From: Candidatus Kapaibacterium sp.
GTDB lineage: Bacteria; Bacteroidota; Ignavibacteria; Kapaibacteriales; JAEUSM01
NCBI GenBank assembly: GCA_016788785.1
Contig: JAEUSM010000006.1
Coordinates: 248,001 to 312,000, forward strand
Reading direction: 5' to 3'
DNA length: 64,000 nucleotides
A model generated the notes under the pieces. The model saw nothing but the letters and a program-made list of their open reading frames with translations, made no database searches and was not told where the DNA came from. The position numbers and the translations under genes are program-made. Shown here in pieces: positions 50,440-59,229 of the stretch (the first letter of the stretch is position 1; each line of letters starts with the position of its first letter).

Positions 50440-51689
50440 TATCTTCTTCCAAATCCTGGTCGTGAGGAGTAAATGATTTTTAATGATGGTCTTTTTGTTG
50501 AATCTGGACTTTGGATTCCGTAAAAAGTAACTTTATCAATTTCCAGCAGTTTACTAGCACCTTCAGGCTCTAAAAACGCTATTCCTTTTCCATTGGAATA
50601 ACGTAACCACTGTTCAACTAAAGAAACTATGGATTTAAAGGTATAGGTTTGTGTGTTTGCGGTTCTTTGTGCTAAAAATAATCTAGTAGGAGTTATTGAG
50701 GCGTCATCTGGATTTGCATAATACGCCAATCCAATTGTCTCATCAATTCCGTTTGTTCCACCTTTTGATTCTGCTTCATTTCGTTCAAATGACAATTGTG
50801 CATAATGGATAAAGGCATCATTCGGAATCATTGAAAGGTCAAATTCTATTTTTGCTCTATTCATTAATGAACCTTGAACAATTAAGTTTTGATTATTTTT
50901 TGGAGCTGCATCATTAACCATGGAAGCATCAACACCTGATTCCATAACTATGGTATCTAAAGCATTATTTTTCCGTTGATTTCTAAATACCACACGGAAA
51001 AACACATAGTTTGACTGATCAGCACTTGACAATGACTTTGTTGAAAACCTACGAATGATATTAGTATTTCCATTTGGTACTAATGCCAAACCGTAATTTG
51101 TTTTTCTTTTGTTAGTATCACTTTGTAAATCAAAAAATTCTGTTGCAATACTTTTATCTATGGCAACTTTTAAAGGAAGAGTATCTTTGGACGTAGATGT
51201 TCCAGAAAAACTTCCAAATTGCTGAGAAGTATAAAATGGTTGTTTTGATGGATCAACAATTGAATCCCACGTTGTTTGATTGAACCACTGATTGTTTATT
51301 CTATGAACTGTAAATTCTAATAGATTCGTATTTGTATCACCATAAGAATATCTTTGTGGAGTCAATTCTAACGTACATTCTTGGATATCGTTTTCCGTAA
51401 CGTAATTTAATGTGTCGGGTATATTTGTAAATCGAACGAAGGTAATAGCAGTTATGCCTTCATATTTTCCTAAAAGTAATCCACCTAAACGAAACAAACC
51501 AAAACGCTTTGTATCATTTGATGTTGAAGAAAACAATGAAGTATCAGAAGTGGAGATTGAATGCAATGTTACTGTATCGGGCCAAATATCCGTTCCAACT
51601 TCTGACGGTTGGTCATTACACGAGCTTAATAATAGAAGAAGGAGTACTGTTACAACAGATAAATAGAAATGAAAAGGGTGACGTATCAC
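50439..51689 (-). CDS. Lipoprotein with DNRLRE-like domain
   Basis: 416 residues. Lipoprotein signal with LLSSC, lipidation cysteine at residue 24. The body contains two beta-jelly-roll-like parts: one with VRFTNIPDTLNYVTENDIQ near 90, and one near 285-410 with AKIEFDLSMIPNDAFIHYAQLSF, then VEQWLRYSNGKGIAFLEPEG and SPDSTKRPSLKIIYSS. The last pattern, with W, a G, and the closing RPSLKIIY, matches the DNRLRE domain found in secreted surface proteins. Likely outer-membrane lipoprotein, partner of the barrel that follows with a one-base overlap; it overlaps glgA by four bases. Function unknown. Confidence 0.75.
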   Translation of the reverse strand: MIRHPFHFYLSVVTVLLLLLLSSCNDQPSEVGTDIWPDTVTLHSISTSDTSLFSSTSNDTKRFGLFRLGGLLLGKYEGITAITFVRFTNIPDTLNYVTENDIQECTLELTPQRYSYGDTNTNLLEFTVHRINNQWFNQTTWDSIVDPSKQPFYTSQQFGSFSGTSTSKDTLPLKVAIDKSIATEFFDLQSDTNKRKTNYGLALVPNGNTNIIRRFSTKSLSSADQSNYVFFRVVFRNQRKNNALDTIVMESGVDASMVNDAAPKNNQNLIVQGSLMNRAKIEFDLSMIPNDAFIHYAQLSFERNEAESKGGTNGIDETIGLAYYANPDDASITPTRLFLAQRTANTQTYTFKSIVSLVEQWLRYSNGKGIAFLEPEGASKLLEIDKVTFYGIQSPDSTKRPSLKIIYSSRPGFGRR

Positions 51690-53164
51690 TTGGAATTTAC
51701 TAATTTTGAATAGAGAGATAGATATTGTTCTGCACTTTTACTCCATTGAAACGATAAAGTCATTCCATTATTTATTATTTTTGACCACAAAGAGGAATTT
51801 TTGTATATTTCTAATGCTTTAGCAACTGTTTGAAGGAACGATTCTTTCGAATATTCTTGAAATTTGAAACCTGCACCTTTTTTGCTGTTTTGGAGATAGT
51901 CTATGTAGGTTTCTTTAATTCCACCAGTTTCAAATGAAATTGGTACAGTCCCAAAGGCTAACGAATACAAGTGATTTAATCCACATGGTTCCACAGTCGA
52001 TAAATTGAGAAACATATCTGAACCTGCTTCAATTTTATGTGCTAATTCCTCATTAAATTCAAAAAAACAAAATACATTTGAAGGGTACTTAGTCATTAAC
52101 GCACCCAATTTCGTTTTATACTTTTTATCACCTTCGCCCAAAATAACTATAACTGCACCTGTTTTTACTAACGAAGGTAACGATTCAATCAACAAATCAA
52201 CACCCTTTTCAGAGGAAAAATGACGAATAAACGAAAGTATTGGGATTTCTTTTTTACATTCAATACCTAAAATAGAACCCAGCTCCTCTTTATTTTCGAA
52301 CTTATCCTCAATCGTTTTTAATGAATAGTTCTTCCGTAAATGGGGATCTTTTTCCGGATTCCAAACATACGAATCTACACCATTGAGAATACCATGAAAT
52401 TTACGTTTTTTAGGAGCTATAAACGTATGCAAACCCGCAGTATCAACCGTTGCATTAAGAATTTCTTCTTTATACGTTTCGCTAACGGTAGTAATTGCGT
52501 CGGCAAATTGAATCCCACTTTTTAAAAAGTTTACAACTCCATTTTCAATAGCTGATTCTATAATCTTTTTGTGTAATCCTAATGACTCAATATCTTCCAA
52601 GGTAAAAGTTTGTCCAGCAGAAAAATTATGAATAGTCAGAACGGTTTTTGTTTTTGAAAATTCTTCTGGAAAATAGTGTCGAATTAATGCCGGCAATAAG
52701 GCAGTAGTCCAATCATTACAATGAATGATATCTGGAATCCATCCCAAAAGCAAACAAGTATGTAAAATAGAAAAGTTATAAATTAAAAAGCGTTCTGCAT
52801 TATCTTTATACGGCTTATCAGTTTCTGGTTCAGAATACAACCCACGTTTCATTTCAAAAAATGCAGGTAAGGTAGTAATATAGGTTTGAACTTTTGCTTT
52901 GGAATTGTGAATGGATGATGATGCAACAGATGCTATTTCTTCTTTTTTGTTGATTACCATTGGGATTTGAGAAAGTCTATGAATCTCATAAATCCTATGT
53001 TTTCTTTCATTAAACCCATGATACTTTGGTAATATCATTCTGATATCATGTCCTTTTTCTTTTATAGCCAAAGGAAGCGAAAAAGACACATCTGCTAAAC
53101 CACCATGTTTAGCAAATGGGTATGCCTCACTTGTAGCAAAAAGTATCGTCAAAGGTTCATTCAT
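51686..53164 (-). CDS. glgA: Glycogen synthase (GT5)
   Basis: 492 residues, slightly longer than usual. The GT5 start LFATSEAYPFAKHGGLADV carries the ADP-glucose-binding K-x-GG-L signature (Lys19), slightly varied by His in place of Thr/Val/Ser. The HCNDWTTALLPALIR motif, the NGVDSYVWNPEKD turn and SCEPCGLN-like region (STVEPCGLNHLYSLAFGTVP, with the catalytic Glu) are present. It transfers glucose from ADP-glucose to growing alpha-1,4-glucan. It is the first gene of an eleven-gene minus-strand run and has a good promoter at 53222-53253. No glgB or glgC is adjacent. Cytoplasmic. Confidence 0.92.
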   Translation of the reverse strand: MNEPLTILFATSEAYPFAKHGGLADVSFSLPLAIKEKGHDIRMILPKYHGFNERKHRIYEIHRLSQIPMVINKKEEIASVASSSIHNSKAKVQTYITTLPAFFEMKRGLYSEPETDKPYKDNAERFLIYNFSILHTCLLLGWIPDIIHCNDWTTALLPALIRHYFPEEFSKTKTVLTIHNFSAGQTFTLEDIESLGLHKKIIESAIENGVVNFLKSGIQFADAITTVSETYKEEILNATVDTAGLHTFIAPKKRKFHGILNGVDSYVWNPEKDPHLRKNYSLKTIEDKFENKEELGSILGIECKKEIPILSFIRHFSSEKGVDLLIESLPSLVKTGAVIVILGEGDKKYKTKLGALMTKYPSNVFCFFEFNEELAHKIEAGSDMFLNLSTVEPCGLNHLYSLAFGTVPISFETGGIKETYIDYLQNSKKGAGFKFQEYSKESFLQTVAKALEIYKNSSLWSKIINNGMTLSFQWSKSAEQYLSLYSKLVNSK

Positions 53165-53221
53165 GATGTTGTTTTTGGTAAATCAAACGTGATAATTTCA
53201 ACAGTTTTCAAAATAGATGTG

Positions 53222-53253
53222 CAAATATAAAGCCAAAAAGTGAATTGACCAAT
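53222..53253 (-). promoter_or_regulatory. Promoter of the glgA operon
   Basis: On the minus strand ATTG (forward 53250-53253), 20 bases, then TATATTTG (forward 53222-53229), close to TTTG-N19/20-TAnnTTTG. The start of transcription would lie about 50 bases before the glgA ATG at 53164. Confidence 0.65.
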
Positions 53254-53258
53254 TGGTC
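53247..53258. promoter_or_regulatory. 12-bp palindrome over the -33 region of the glgA promoter
   Basis: GACCAATTGGTC is a perfect palindrome that covers the ATTG of the -33 box. Its position suits an operator for a repressor. No regulator gene is adjacent, so the factor is unknown. Confidence 0.4.
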
Positions 53259-53270
53259 GGTATGTAATCT

Positions 53271-53296
53271 AAAAAAAAAAGCCCTTGAAAAAGGGC
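53271..53296 (-). terminator. Terminator of the T9SS gene pair at 53318-54752
   Basis: On the minus strand the hairpin GCCCTT-TTTC-AAGGGC is followed by ten T. It lies 21 bases after the stop of the gene ending at 53318 and separates it from the glgA promoter. Confidence 0.8.
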
Positions 53297-53317
53297 TATA
53301 AAATTTTAGGTTTAATA

Positions 53318-54043
53318 TTACCGAACAACCTGAAACGATGACTTTTGTAGTATTTGATTTGGAGTGGAAATTAGGTAATAATATGCACCTTGTTCCAATG
53401 TCGATGACTCCAGAGTAACTGCACCACTTCTATCTAAAACCTTTTCAAGTACTTTTGTTCCCGTTACAGAATACAAAGTAAGCTTAGCAGTTGAAATTGA
53501 AGAAGGTAAGGTATAACGAACAATCGAATTTGATGAAGTTGGATTGGGAGAGATAGTCGCAATTTGATCTTCAGCTTCTTTTACAGAAGTAAGTAAACCA
53601 ATTCTATAGTCAATACAAATATCAAAAACATCGGAAGGATTATTTACATTAATAAACTTTGCACACAATCTTGAATCTCCTTCTGGTAATTTTGTATAAT
53701 TGAAATCTTCGTCAATTGGTCCAACTAAATGTAATGAAAATAAAAATGAACCGTTTGAAGGAATTTCTTGACCAAAATTCAACGAATTTGTTTGCCCAGG
53801 TCCATAACAATTATCCCAACAGAAATAAAATTCGTGAAGTGGATTTAAGCCTGTGGTATCAATCACAACTCTGTAAGAAACAGGGTTCAATCCATTATTA
53901 AGAATATTAGATTCCCATTTGACATCTTCTTGTTCTATCGTACCTTTTTTAGTTCGAGTTGTATTCTCAATCATAGTTTGAGCATTCACATTCATTGTAA
54001 ACATACCAACAATAATTGCAATAAGTAAGAGTAAATTTTTCAT
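53318..54043 (-). CDS. T9SS-secreted CW..CY protein (second of a pair)
   Basis: 241 residues from the ATG at 54043, chosen because the signal peptide MKNLLLLIAIIVGMFTMNVNAQ follows directly; an open extension exists upstream. The mature part has FYFCWDNCYGPG with Cys75 and Cys79, a motif shared with the upstream gene, and two further cysteines (RLCAKF, DICIDY). The last about 75 residues (ISPNPTSSNSIVRY to SSFQVVR) are a T9SS sorting domain. Predicted to be exported; the CxxxC pair in a Trp/Tyr-rich context may form a disulfide or bind a ligand. Function unknown. Confidence 0.75.
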   Translation of the reverse strand: MKNLLLLIAIIVGMFTMNVNAQTMIENTTRTKKGTIEQEDVKWESNILNNGLNPVSYRVVIDTTGLNPLHEFYFCWDNCYGPGQTNSLNFGQEIPSNGSFLFSLHLVGPIDEDFNYTKLPEGDSRLCAKFINVNNPSDVFDICIDYRIGLLTSVKEAEDQIATISPNPTSSNSIVRYTLPSSISTAKLTLYSVTGTKVLEKVLDRSGAVTLESSTLEQGAYYYLISTPNQILQKSSFQVVR

Positions 54044-54044
54044 T

Positions 54045-54752
54045 TTAACGTTGAATAGAGATTGAATAAAAGTCAACTGGTTTTCCGTTGTTTCTGATTA
54101 TAACATAGTAAACACCACTTGCATAATTGGAAAGTGGAGTTAATATTTCATTAGTAAAATCTTCTTTGTAAACTACATTTGCATTAGGAGTAACTATTTC
54201 AAACGAGTTTTGACCAGTTAGTTGTTTGTTTGGAGTAGCTTGAAAATAATCATTTGTTGAAACTACCTTGAAATGGTTTTTAGGCATAAACGCCTCATTC
54301 ACAGAAACTGGACAACGTACATTAAAGACAATTGTAAATGATGTATTGTCGCTCGGATTATTACCATCAAAAATGGTATAGACTAATCTAGAAATTCCAC
54401 AAACATTATTTGGCTCTAAATGTGCAAAAAAACCAGGATACGTTGTTCCAGGAGGGACTGGTAGAAAGTCCTGAGAAACTGTATCACCAAAACCATAACA
54501 TAAATCCCAACAGAAATAAGATCTATGATGTTTAAGCAGACCACTAGTATCTACTTTCATCCAAGTTTCTAACATTGATGTTCTATCATTTCTAAATAAT
54601 GCAGTTGCTTCTAATTTAGAAGCTTCTTGCGGACCTATGATAGTTATCGGATTTTCTTCTGAAATCATTGTCAGAATTGGTGTAGAGGGTTGTGAGTACA
54701 AATTTGTACTTAAAAAAACAATTGCAGGTGCAATCAATAATAGAAATTTCAT
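54045..54752 (-). CDS. T9SS-like secreted CW..CY protein (first of a pair)
   Basis: 235 residues from the ATG at 54752; GGGAG lies just before it, while an ATG five codons upstream would place that site inside the gene. Signal peptide ends near NLYSQ. The mature part carries SYFCWDLCYGFGD with Cys81 and Cys85, then GISRLVYTIF and two more cysteines (NNVCGI, NVRCPV). The C-terminus (NYASGVYYVIIRNNG to SISIQR) resembles a T9SS sorting domain. The pair is read leftward, with a one-base gap to the second copy. The start is divergent from the TlpA-like gene at 55023 across 270 bases. Confidence 0.72.
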   Translation of the reverse strand: MKFLLLIAPAIVFLSTNLYSQPSTPILTMISEENPITIIGPQEASKLEATALFRNDRTSMLETWMKVDTSGLLKHHRSYFCWDLCYGFGDTVSQDFLPVPPGTTYPGFFAHLEPNNVCGISRLVYTIFDGNNPSDNTSFTIVFNVRCPVSVNEAFMPKNHFKVVSTNDYFQATPNKQLTGQNSFEIVTPNANVVYKEDFTNEILTPLSNYASGVYYVIIRNNGKPVDFYSISIQR

Positions 54753-54837
54753 TGTAAATTCTCCCAAAATTTATATATGAATGTATTCAAATCAGTAAAA
54801 AGTTATAAGTAGGTTGTAAACTAAAAATTTTTCCTAA

Positions 54838-54860
54838 AATAGGTTGTTATTGAACCTATT
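54838..54860. repeat. Inverted repeat in the divergent intergenic region
   Basis: AATAGGTT-GTTATTG-AACCTATT, an eight-base perfect inverted repeat. No U-tract follows on either side, so it is not an evident terminator; an operator between the divergent CW..CY and TlpA-like genes is possible. Confidence 0.35.
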
Positions 54861-55022
54861 ACCGATTAAATTTACGTAATATTTTACACTATAACAAATT
54901 ATGTATCATTTTTGTTACATTTTCAGAGAATTTATTACAATTCAAAACAAATCGAAATACCTTGCGTCTAAATTTGAAAAGTGAATAATTACTGAATATA
55001 TTGCGAAATTTGGAGTATATCG

Positions 55023-55577
55023 ATGAAAAAAATGTTAGTTCTTTGTAGTTGTTTTTTGTTTGGAATTGTTTCTGTCTTATCTCAAGAAACTTCTACAAAT
55101 ACTGATCTTGTTGTTTTAGAAAAAGATCAAACACCTTCAACATTATTGCCACAAGTAAAAATTAAAAACTTGAATGGTTCACAAATTGGTGCAGAGTCTT
55201 TGGTTAATGAGTTAGGCGGTCCAACCATCGTTTCATTTTGGGCAACTTGGTGTAAACCTTGCCTATTAGAATTAAATACTTTGAATAAATTATATGAGCA
55301 ATGGCAAAAGGAATTGAATGTCAAAATCATAGCAATTTCTTACGACGATGCACGAACTATTTCTAAAGTAGGACCAATGGTGAAATCGAAGTCATGGAAA
55401 TTTGACATTTACACTGACGAAAACCAAGAACTTGCTCGTGTTATGGGAGTAAACATGATTCCCCATTCATTTATTTATGATGCTTCTGGTAAACTAATTA
55501 AACAACATAATTCATTTGCACCTGGTGATGAAGAAACATTGTATGAAGAGTTAAAAGCATTGGCTGGAAAAAAATAA
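55023..55577 (+). CDS. TlpA-like periplasmic thioredoxin
   Basis: 184 residues. Signal peptide (MLVLCSCFLFGIVSVLSQ). The thioredoxin fold carries FWATWCKPCLLEL with redox Cys77 and Cys80 and the cis-Pro context MIPHSFIYD near 150. The AhpC/TSA-like insert pattern (IAISYDDARTISKV) matches the TlpA/ResA/DsbE group, which reduces disulfides in the periplasm. It is probably followed by the DUF6029-like barrel and two Omp28-like CGPC proteins, so it may provide electrons to an envelope redox system. A strong terminator follows at 55601-55634, so the link with the next gene is genetic neighbourhood, not one transcript. Confidence 0.9.
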   Translation: MKKMLVLCSCFLFGIVSVLSQETSTNTDLVVLEKDQTPSTLLPQVKIKNLNGSQIGAESLVNELGGPTIVSFWATWCKPCLLELNTLNKLYEQWQKELNVKIIAISYDDARTISKVGPMVKSKSWKFDIYTDENQELARVMGVNMIPHSFIYDASGKLIKQHNSFAPGDEETLYEELKALAGKK

Positions 55578-55600
55578 CCCTCTCTTACAAAGAATTAAAA

Positions 55601-55634
55601 ACCACTCAAAAATCAAAATTTTGAGTGGTTTTTT
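55601..55634. terminator. Terminator after the TlpA-like gene
   Basis: ACCACTCAAAA (55601-55611), a seven-base loop, then TTTTGAGTGGT (55619-55629), followed by five T (55630-55634), a C and four more T. Strong hairpin; it ends the TlpA-like transcript 23 bases after its stop. Confidence 0.85.
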
Positions 55635-55703
55635 CTTTTAGAGTGGAATTTTCACTATATTTAACAAAATAAAACTTGATACTATCATTACAAAAGGTCT
55701 GAA

Positions 55704-57371
55704 GTGAATAGATTTTTACTATGCATTCTTGGTGTTATCTTCATTGGAAGTTTTAACGTTGCAACTGTTTTTTCTCAAACTGATTTCGGAAAAATCTCTG
55801 GAAATTTCCAAATGGAAGCTCAATACTACAATCCTGATAGTATCATTGGAGCACCTCCTGTTGCAGAAAAAATCCTCTCAAATTCCTTTGCTAATATCAT
55901 TTATAAAAAAGGTAATTTCACTGCTGGAATGCGGTATGAATCCTATCGTAATGCTTTATTAGGATACCCTGAAGGTTTTTCTAACCAATCTGGTATTGCA
56001 TATCGATTTGCTCAGTTTTCCTCAGATGAATTTGATGTAACTGTAGGTAATTTCTTCGAACAATTCGGAACAGGTATGATTTTCCGTTCCTATGAAAATA
56101 GACCTCTTGGTTTTGATAATGCGATGGAAGGTGTACGCGTCAAATTTCGACCTACCTATGGTTTAGAAATGACTGGGCTAATTGGAAAAAATAGATTATA
56201 TTTTGGTTTAGGTCAAGGGATAGTCCGAGGATTTAATGTCGACGCAAATGTTGGAGATATGTTCAAAGACTTACTTCCTGCTGATATGGTTTTGAAAATT
56301 GGTGGCTCTGCCGTTTCTAAATTTGAAAATCCATCAAGTGCAACATTGAATTTACCTGGAAATGTTTTAGCAACTTCTGCAAGAGTAAATTTTATTTATG
56401 ATGCGTTTTCTCTTGAATCTGAATTTGCTTATAAAGTAAATGACCCAACTGATTTTAACAATAGCACATTCAATCCTGGAAATGGTGCTTTTTTACAAGC
56501 ATCTTATGTTGGTGAAGGATATGGATTTACCTTCGGTGCTAAACGAATAGACAACATGGATATGCGTTCCCAACGTTCATCGTTGTTATTCGAAACTGCT
56601 ATGAACTTTTTACCGCCTTTAACAAAGGTGCATACACGTCGTTTGCCAACGCTTTATCCTTACGCAACGCAAAACAATGGTGAATTTGGAATACAAGGTG
56701 ATGCATTTTTTGTTATTCCTGAAGATGCTCCATTAGGGTTAGGTGGTTTAAACGGAACAACGGTTAATGTGAACTATTCTGAAATTCACGGTTTAGATAC
56801 TGTTGCAACCGGTGATTTACGATACGAAGCTGATTTTGGAGTTGATTTCTTTCAAGGTGATAAATTATATTTCCGTGATTTCAATATAGATATCGAAACA
56901 TATCTTAGCAAAAAAGTAAAAATTAATTTTGGATATATTGGTATTACCTACGATCAAGGTGTTATTGAATCTCCGGGAAAATCTATGTTGAATGCTCATA
57001 CAATCTATGGCGATTTGTCCTACACATTAGCAAGAAACAATACGATTCGATTCGAAGCTCAACACATGTCTGTTTCTCATAAAGATTTAAACAAAGTTCA
57101 GCCTATCAATGGATCTTGGGTAATGGGATTAGTAGAGTATTCATTGGCACCTTCATTCTTTTTGAGTGCTTGGAATGAATATAATTATGGGAATAAAGAT
57201 GAAGCACTTCGACAAAATTATTATGGCTCTCAGTTTATCTATGTAAAGGAATCAAATAGGTTAACATTCGGTTACTCACGTCAACGAGCTGGTATTCTCT
57301 GCGTTGGTGGTGTCTGTCGATTTGTTCCTGCGTCCAATGGATTTTCATTATCATTAACAGGTTCATTTTAA
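55704..57371 (+). CDS. DUF6029-like outer-membrane beta-barrel protein
   Basis: 555 residues. Signal peptide MNRFLLCILGVIFIGSFNVATVFSQ. The opening GKISGNFQMEAQYYNPDSIIGAP, the DVTVGNFFEQFGTGMIFRSYE stretch and EGVRVKF match the DUF6029 family of Bacteroidota. The remainder is strand-rich with aromatic residues and ends in a phenylalanine (SLSLTGSF), as expected for outer-membrane barrels. The family is often next to Omp28-like proteins, as it is here; its role is unknown, and a channel or a secretion-related barrel is inferred. Two cysteines, CVGGVC, occur near the C-terminus. Confidence 0.8.
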   Translation: MNRFLLCILGVIFIGSFNVATVFSQTDFGKISGNFQMEAQYYNPDSIIGAPPVAEKILSNSFANIIYKKGNFTAGMRYESYRNALLGYPEGFSNQSGIAYRFAQFSSDEFDVTVGNFFEQFGTGMIFRSYENRPLGFDNAMEGVRVKFRPTYGLEMTGLIGKNRLYFGLGQGIVRGFNVDANVGDMFKDLLPADMVLKIGGSAVSKFENPSSATLNLPGNVLATSARVNFIYDAFSLESEFAYKVNDPTDFNNSTFNPGNGAFLQASYVGEGYGFTFGAKRIDNMDMRSQRSSLLFETAMNFLPPLTKVHTRRLPTLYPYATQNNGEFGIQGDAFFVIPEDAPLGLGGLNGTTVNVNYSEIHGLDTVATGDLRYEADFGVDFFQGDKLYFRDFNIDIETYLSKKVKINFGYIGITYDQGVIESPGKSMLNAHTIYGDLSYTLARNNTIRFEAQHMSVSHKDLNKVQPINGSWVMGLVEYSLAPSFFLSAWNEYNYGNKDEALRQNYYGSQFIYVKESNRLTFGYSRQRAGILCVGGVCRFVPASNGFSLSLTGSF

Positions 57372-57443
57372 TTAATTTGTAATATAGAAACTAATTATCT
57401 CGAAAAGTCGTTAATTGTAGTAGTACTACTGAAAGAAATCACT

Positions 57444-58331
57444 ATGAAATATTTACTTCTCTGTTTAGTTTCTGTCGCAGTTTTAACATCCTGCGATATA
57501 ATTGATGCACCATATAGAAAAGAAGTGAAAAATCCTGATCCAATTGACCCTGAGGACACATTATCACCACTTCGGTACGTGTTATTAGAAAAATTTACTG
57601 GTCATACTTGCGGTCCTTGTCCTCAAGCAAATGATGAAGCTCAAAGTGTTATTCAAGATTTAAAAAATGTAAGTATTATTTCTTATCATGCTGGACAAAA
57701 TGCAAGGATTGAACCTTCTAACGGATATTTGTACGAATTTCGTACACAGTCAGGAAATGAAATAGGAACATCATATTTTAAAGTAGTACATGAAAGTATT
57801 ATAACTCCTATTGGTGTTGTTGATAGATTAGGATATGGTACTGCTTCCACTATTCGAGTTGGTTGGAGAAATTGGAAAACAGTCATTTCTAACAGATTTG
57901 CAGATAGTTCACCAGTAGCAATTCGATTATATCCTTGGTATAATCCAAATACTAAAACTATCACTGTTTCAGGTTCTATCCACTATCTAGAAGATGGATT
58001 TAAAGATTATCATTTAACTATTGCATTAACAGAAGACAGTATAATAAAACCGCAAAAACTTCTTGATGGCTCAAAAGACACCAATTATGTTCATAAGTTT
58101 GTGTTTAGATCTAATATTCCCAATAATACTTGGGGTTTACCGATATCATCCGCAGATCAACAAAAAGATACTAAAATAGAATTTACAAGAAGTCTTCAAT
58201 TTGCTAATGATTCGGATTGGAATCCAAAGCATCTAAAAGTTGTTGCTTTTGTCTATAGAAATTTAGATGCCCCAATTGTGTCTCGTGAAGTTCTTCAATC
58301 TAAAACAGAAAAAGTAAAAATTGTTCCATAA
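57444..58331 (+). CDS. Omp28-like lipoprotein with thioredoxin-type CGPC motif (first copy)
   Basis: 295 residues. Lipoprotein signal with LTSC, lipidation cysteine at residue 17, followed by DIIDAPYRKE. The thioredoxin-like domain starts with RYVLLEKFTGHTCGPCPQA, containing Cys56 and Cys59, and continues with NVSIISYHAG and GVVDRLGYG. This is the Omp28-related arrangement, a lipid-anchored redox-active or redox-derived domain. A C-terminal beta-rich region (SGSIHYLEDG, HLTIALTED, VHKFVFR) follows and ends in SREVLQSKTEK. The tandem copy begins four bases later. Likely periplasmic or surface lipoprotein. Confidence 0.85.
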   Translation: MKYLLLCLVSVAVLTSCDIIDAPYRKEVKNPDPIDPEDTLSPLRYVLLEKFTGHTCGPCPQANDEAQSVIQDLKNVSIISYHAGQNARIEPSNGYLYEFRTQSGNEIGTSYFKVVHESIITPIGVVDRLGYGTASTIRVGWRNWKTVISNRFADSSPVAIRLYPWYNPNTKTITVSGSIHYLEDGFKDYHLTIALTEDSIIKPQKLLDGSKDTNYVHKFVFRSNIPNNTWGLPISSADQQKDTKIEFTRSLQFANDSDWNPKHLKVVAFVYRNLDAPIVSREVLQSKTEKVKIVP

Positions 58332-58335
58332 AGAT

Positions 58336-59229
58336 ATGAAAAAACTTTTGGCTTTATTTGTTCTGTCTTTTCTTAGTTTTACGACTGGTTGTGATATCAT
58401 CGATGCACCATATAGAAAAGAAATAGAAAAAAAACCTATAGAAAAGAGTGATTCAACAAATAGGTTTAGAACAGTTTTATTGGAAAAATTTACTGGTTCT
58501 AATTGTGGTCCTTGTCCTGAAGTGAATACAATTGCTCAGTCAGTTTACAAAGATTTTATTCGTGTAAATGTTATTTCCTATCATGCTGGTGGATTGGCAA
58601 GACCTGATCCTGCATCTGGTTTAGTCTATGATTTCCGAACCTCACAAGGTACAGCAATTGGTATGGATTTATTAGATGGTTCTACTCCTTTGAATATCAA
58701 TACTCCTACTGTAGTTATGGATAGATTAAATTATGGTACTTCGAGTTCTATTCCTGTTCCAAAAAGTTTGATTATTACTGAAGTATCGAAACGAATTGAT
58801 ATCCTATCACCTATAAGTCTTACTATTTACCCATGGTATAATCCTGATAATAGAACTGTTGAAGTTTCTGGTAATGTTATTTTTTACGAAGCAGTAGATA
58901 AAGATATGTTGTTGACAATCGCATTAGTAGAAAATGATTTTGTCAAACCTCAAAAAAAAGCAGATGGAAAAATTGATTCTAATTATGTCCATCAATTTGT
59001 TTTTAGAACGAATATACCAGATTTTGCATGGGGTTCTGAAGTAAGCCCCAACGATGTGCCAGTTGGTTCAATCATTCCGTATAATCGAACGTTCCAACTT
59101 CCAGCAAATGTAGATTGGAATCCTGCAAAATTTACTGCAGTTGCGTATGTATATAGAAATACCGATGCACCAATTTTAACGCGAGAGGTACTACAGTCAA
59201 GCAGTAAACAAGTTTCAATTGTCCCATAA
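58336..59229 (+). CDS. Omp28-like lipoprotein with thioredoxin-type CGPC motif (second copy)
   Basis: 297 residues from the ATG at 58336; an ATG five codons upstream is possible but gives no better signal. Lipoprotein signal with FTTGC, lipidation cysteine at residue 19, then the same DIIDAPYRKE as the first copy. The redox motif FTGSNCGPCPEV carries Cys57 and Cys60, followed by NVISYHAG and VVMDRLNYG. The C-terminal VHQFVFRTNIPDFAWG and REVLQSSSKQVSIVP match the first copy closely. The tandem duplication with a four-base gap suggests one transcript. Terminator follows. Confidence 0.86.
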   Translation: MKKLLALFVLSFLSFTTGCDIIDAPYRKEIEKKPIEKSDSTNRFRTVLLEKFTGSNCGPCPEVNTIAQSVYKDFIRVNVISYHAGGLARPDPASGLVYDFRTSQGTAIGMDLLDGSTPLNINTPTVVMDRLNYGTSSSIPVPKSLIITEVSKRIDILSPISLTIYPWYNPDNRTVEVSGNVIFYEAVDKDMLLTIALVENDFVKPQKKADGKIDSNYVHQFVFRTNIPDFAWGSEVSPNDVPVGSIIPYNRTFQLPANVDWNPAKFTAVAYVYRNTDAPILTREVLQSSSKQVSIVP

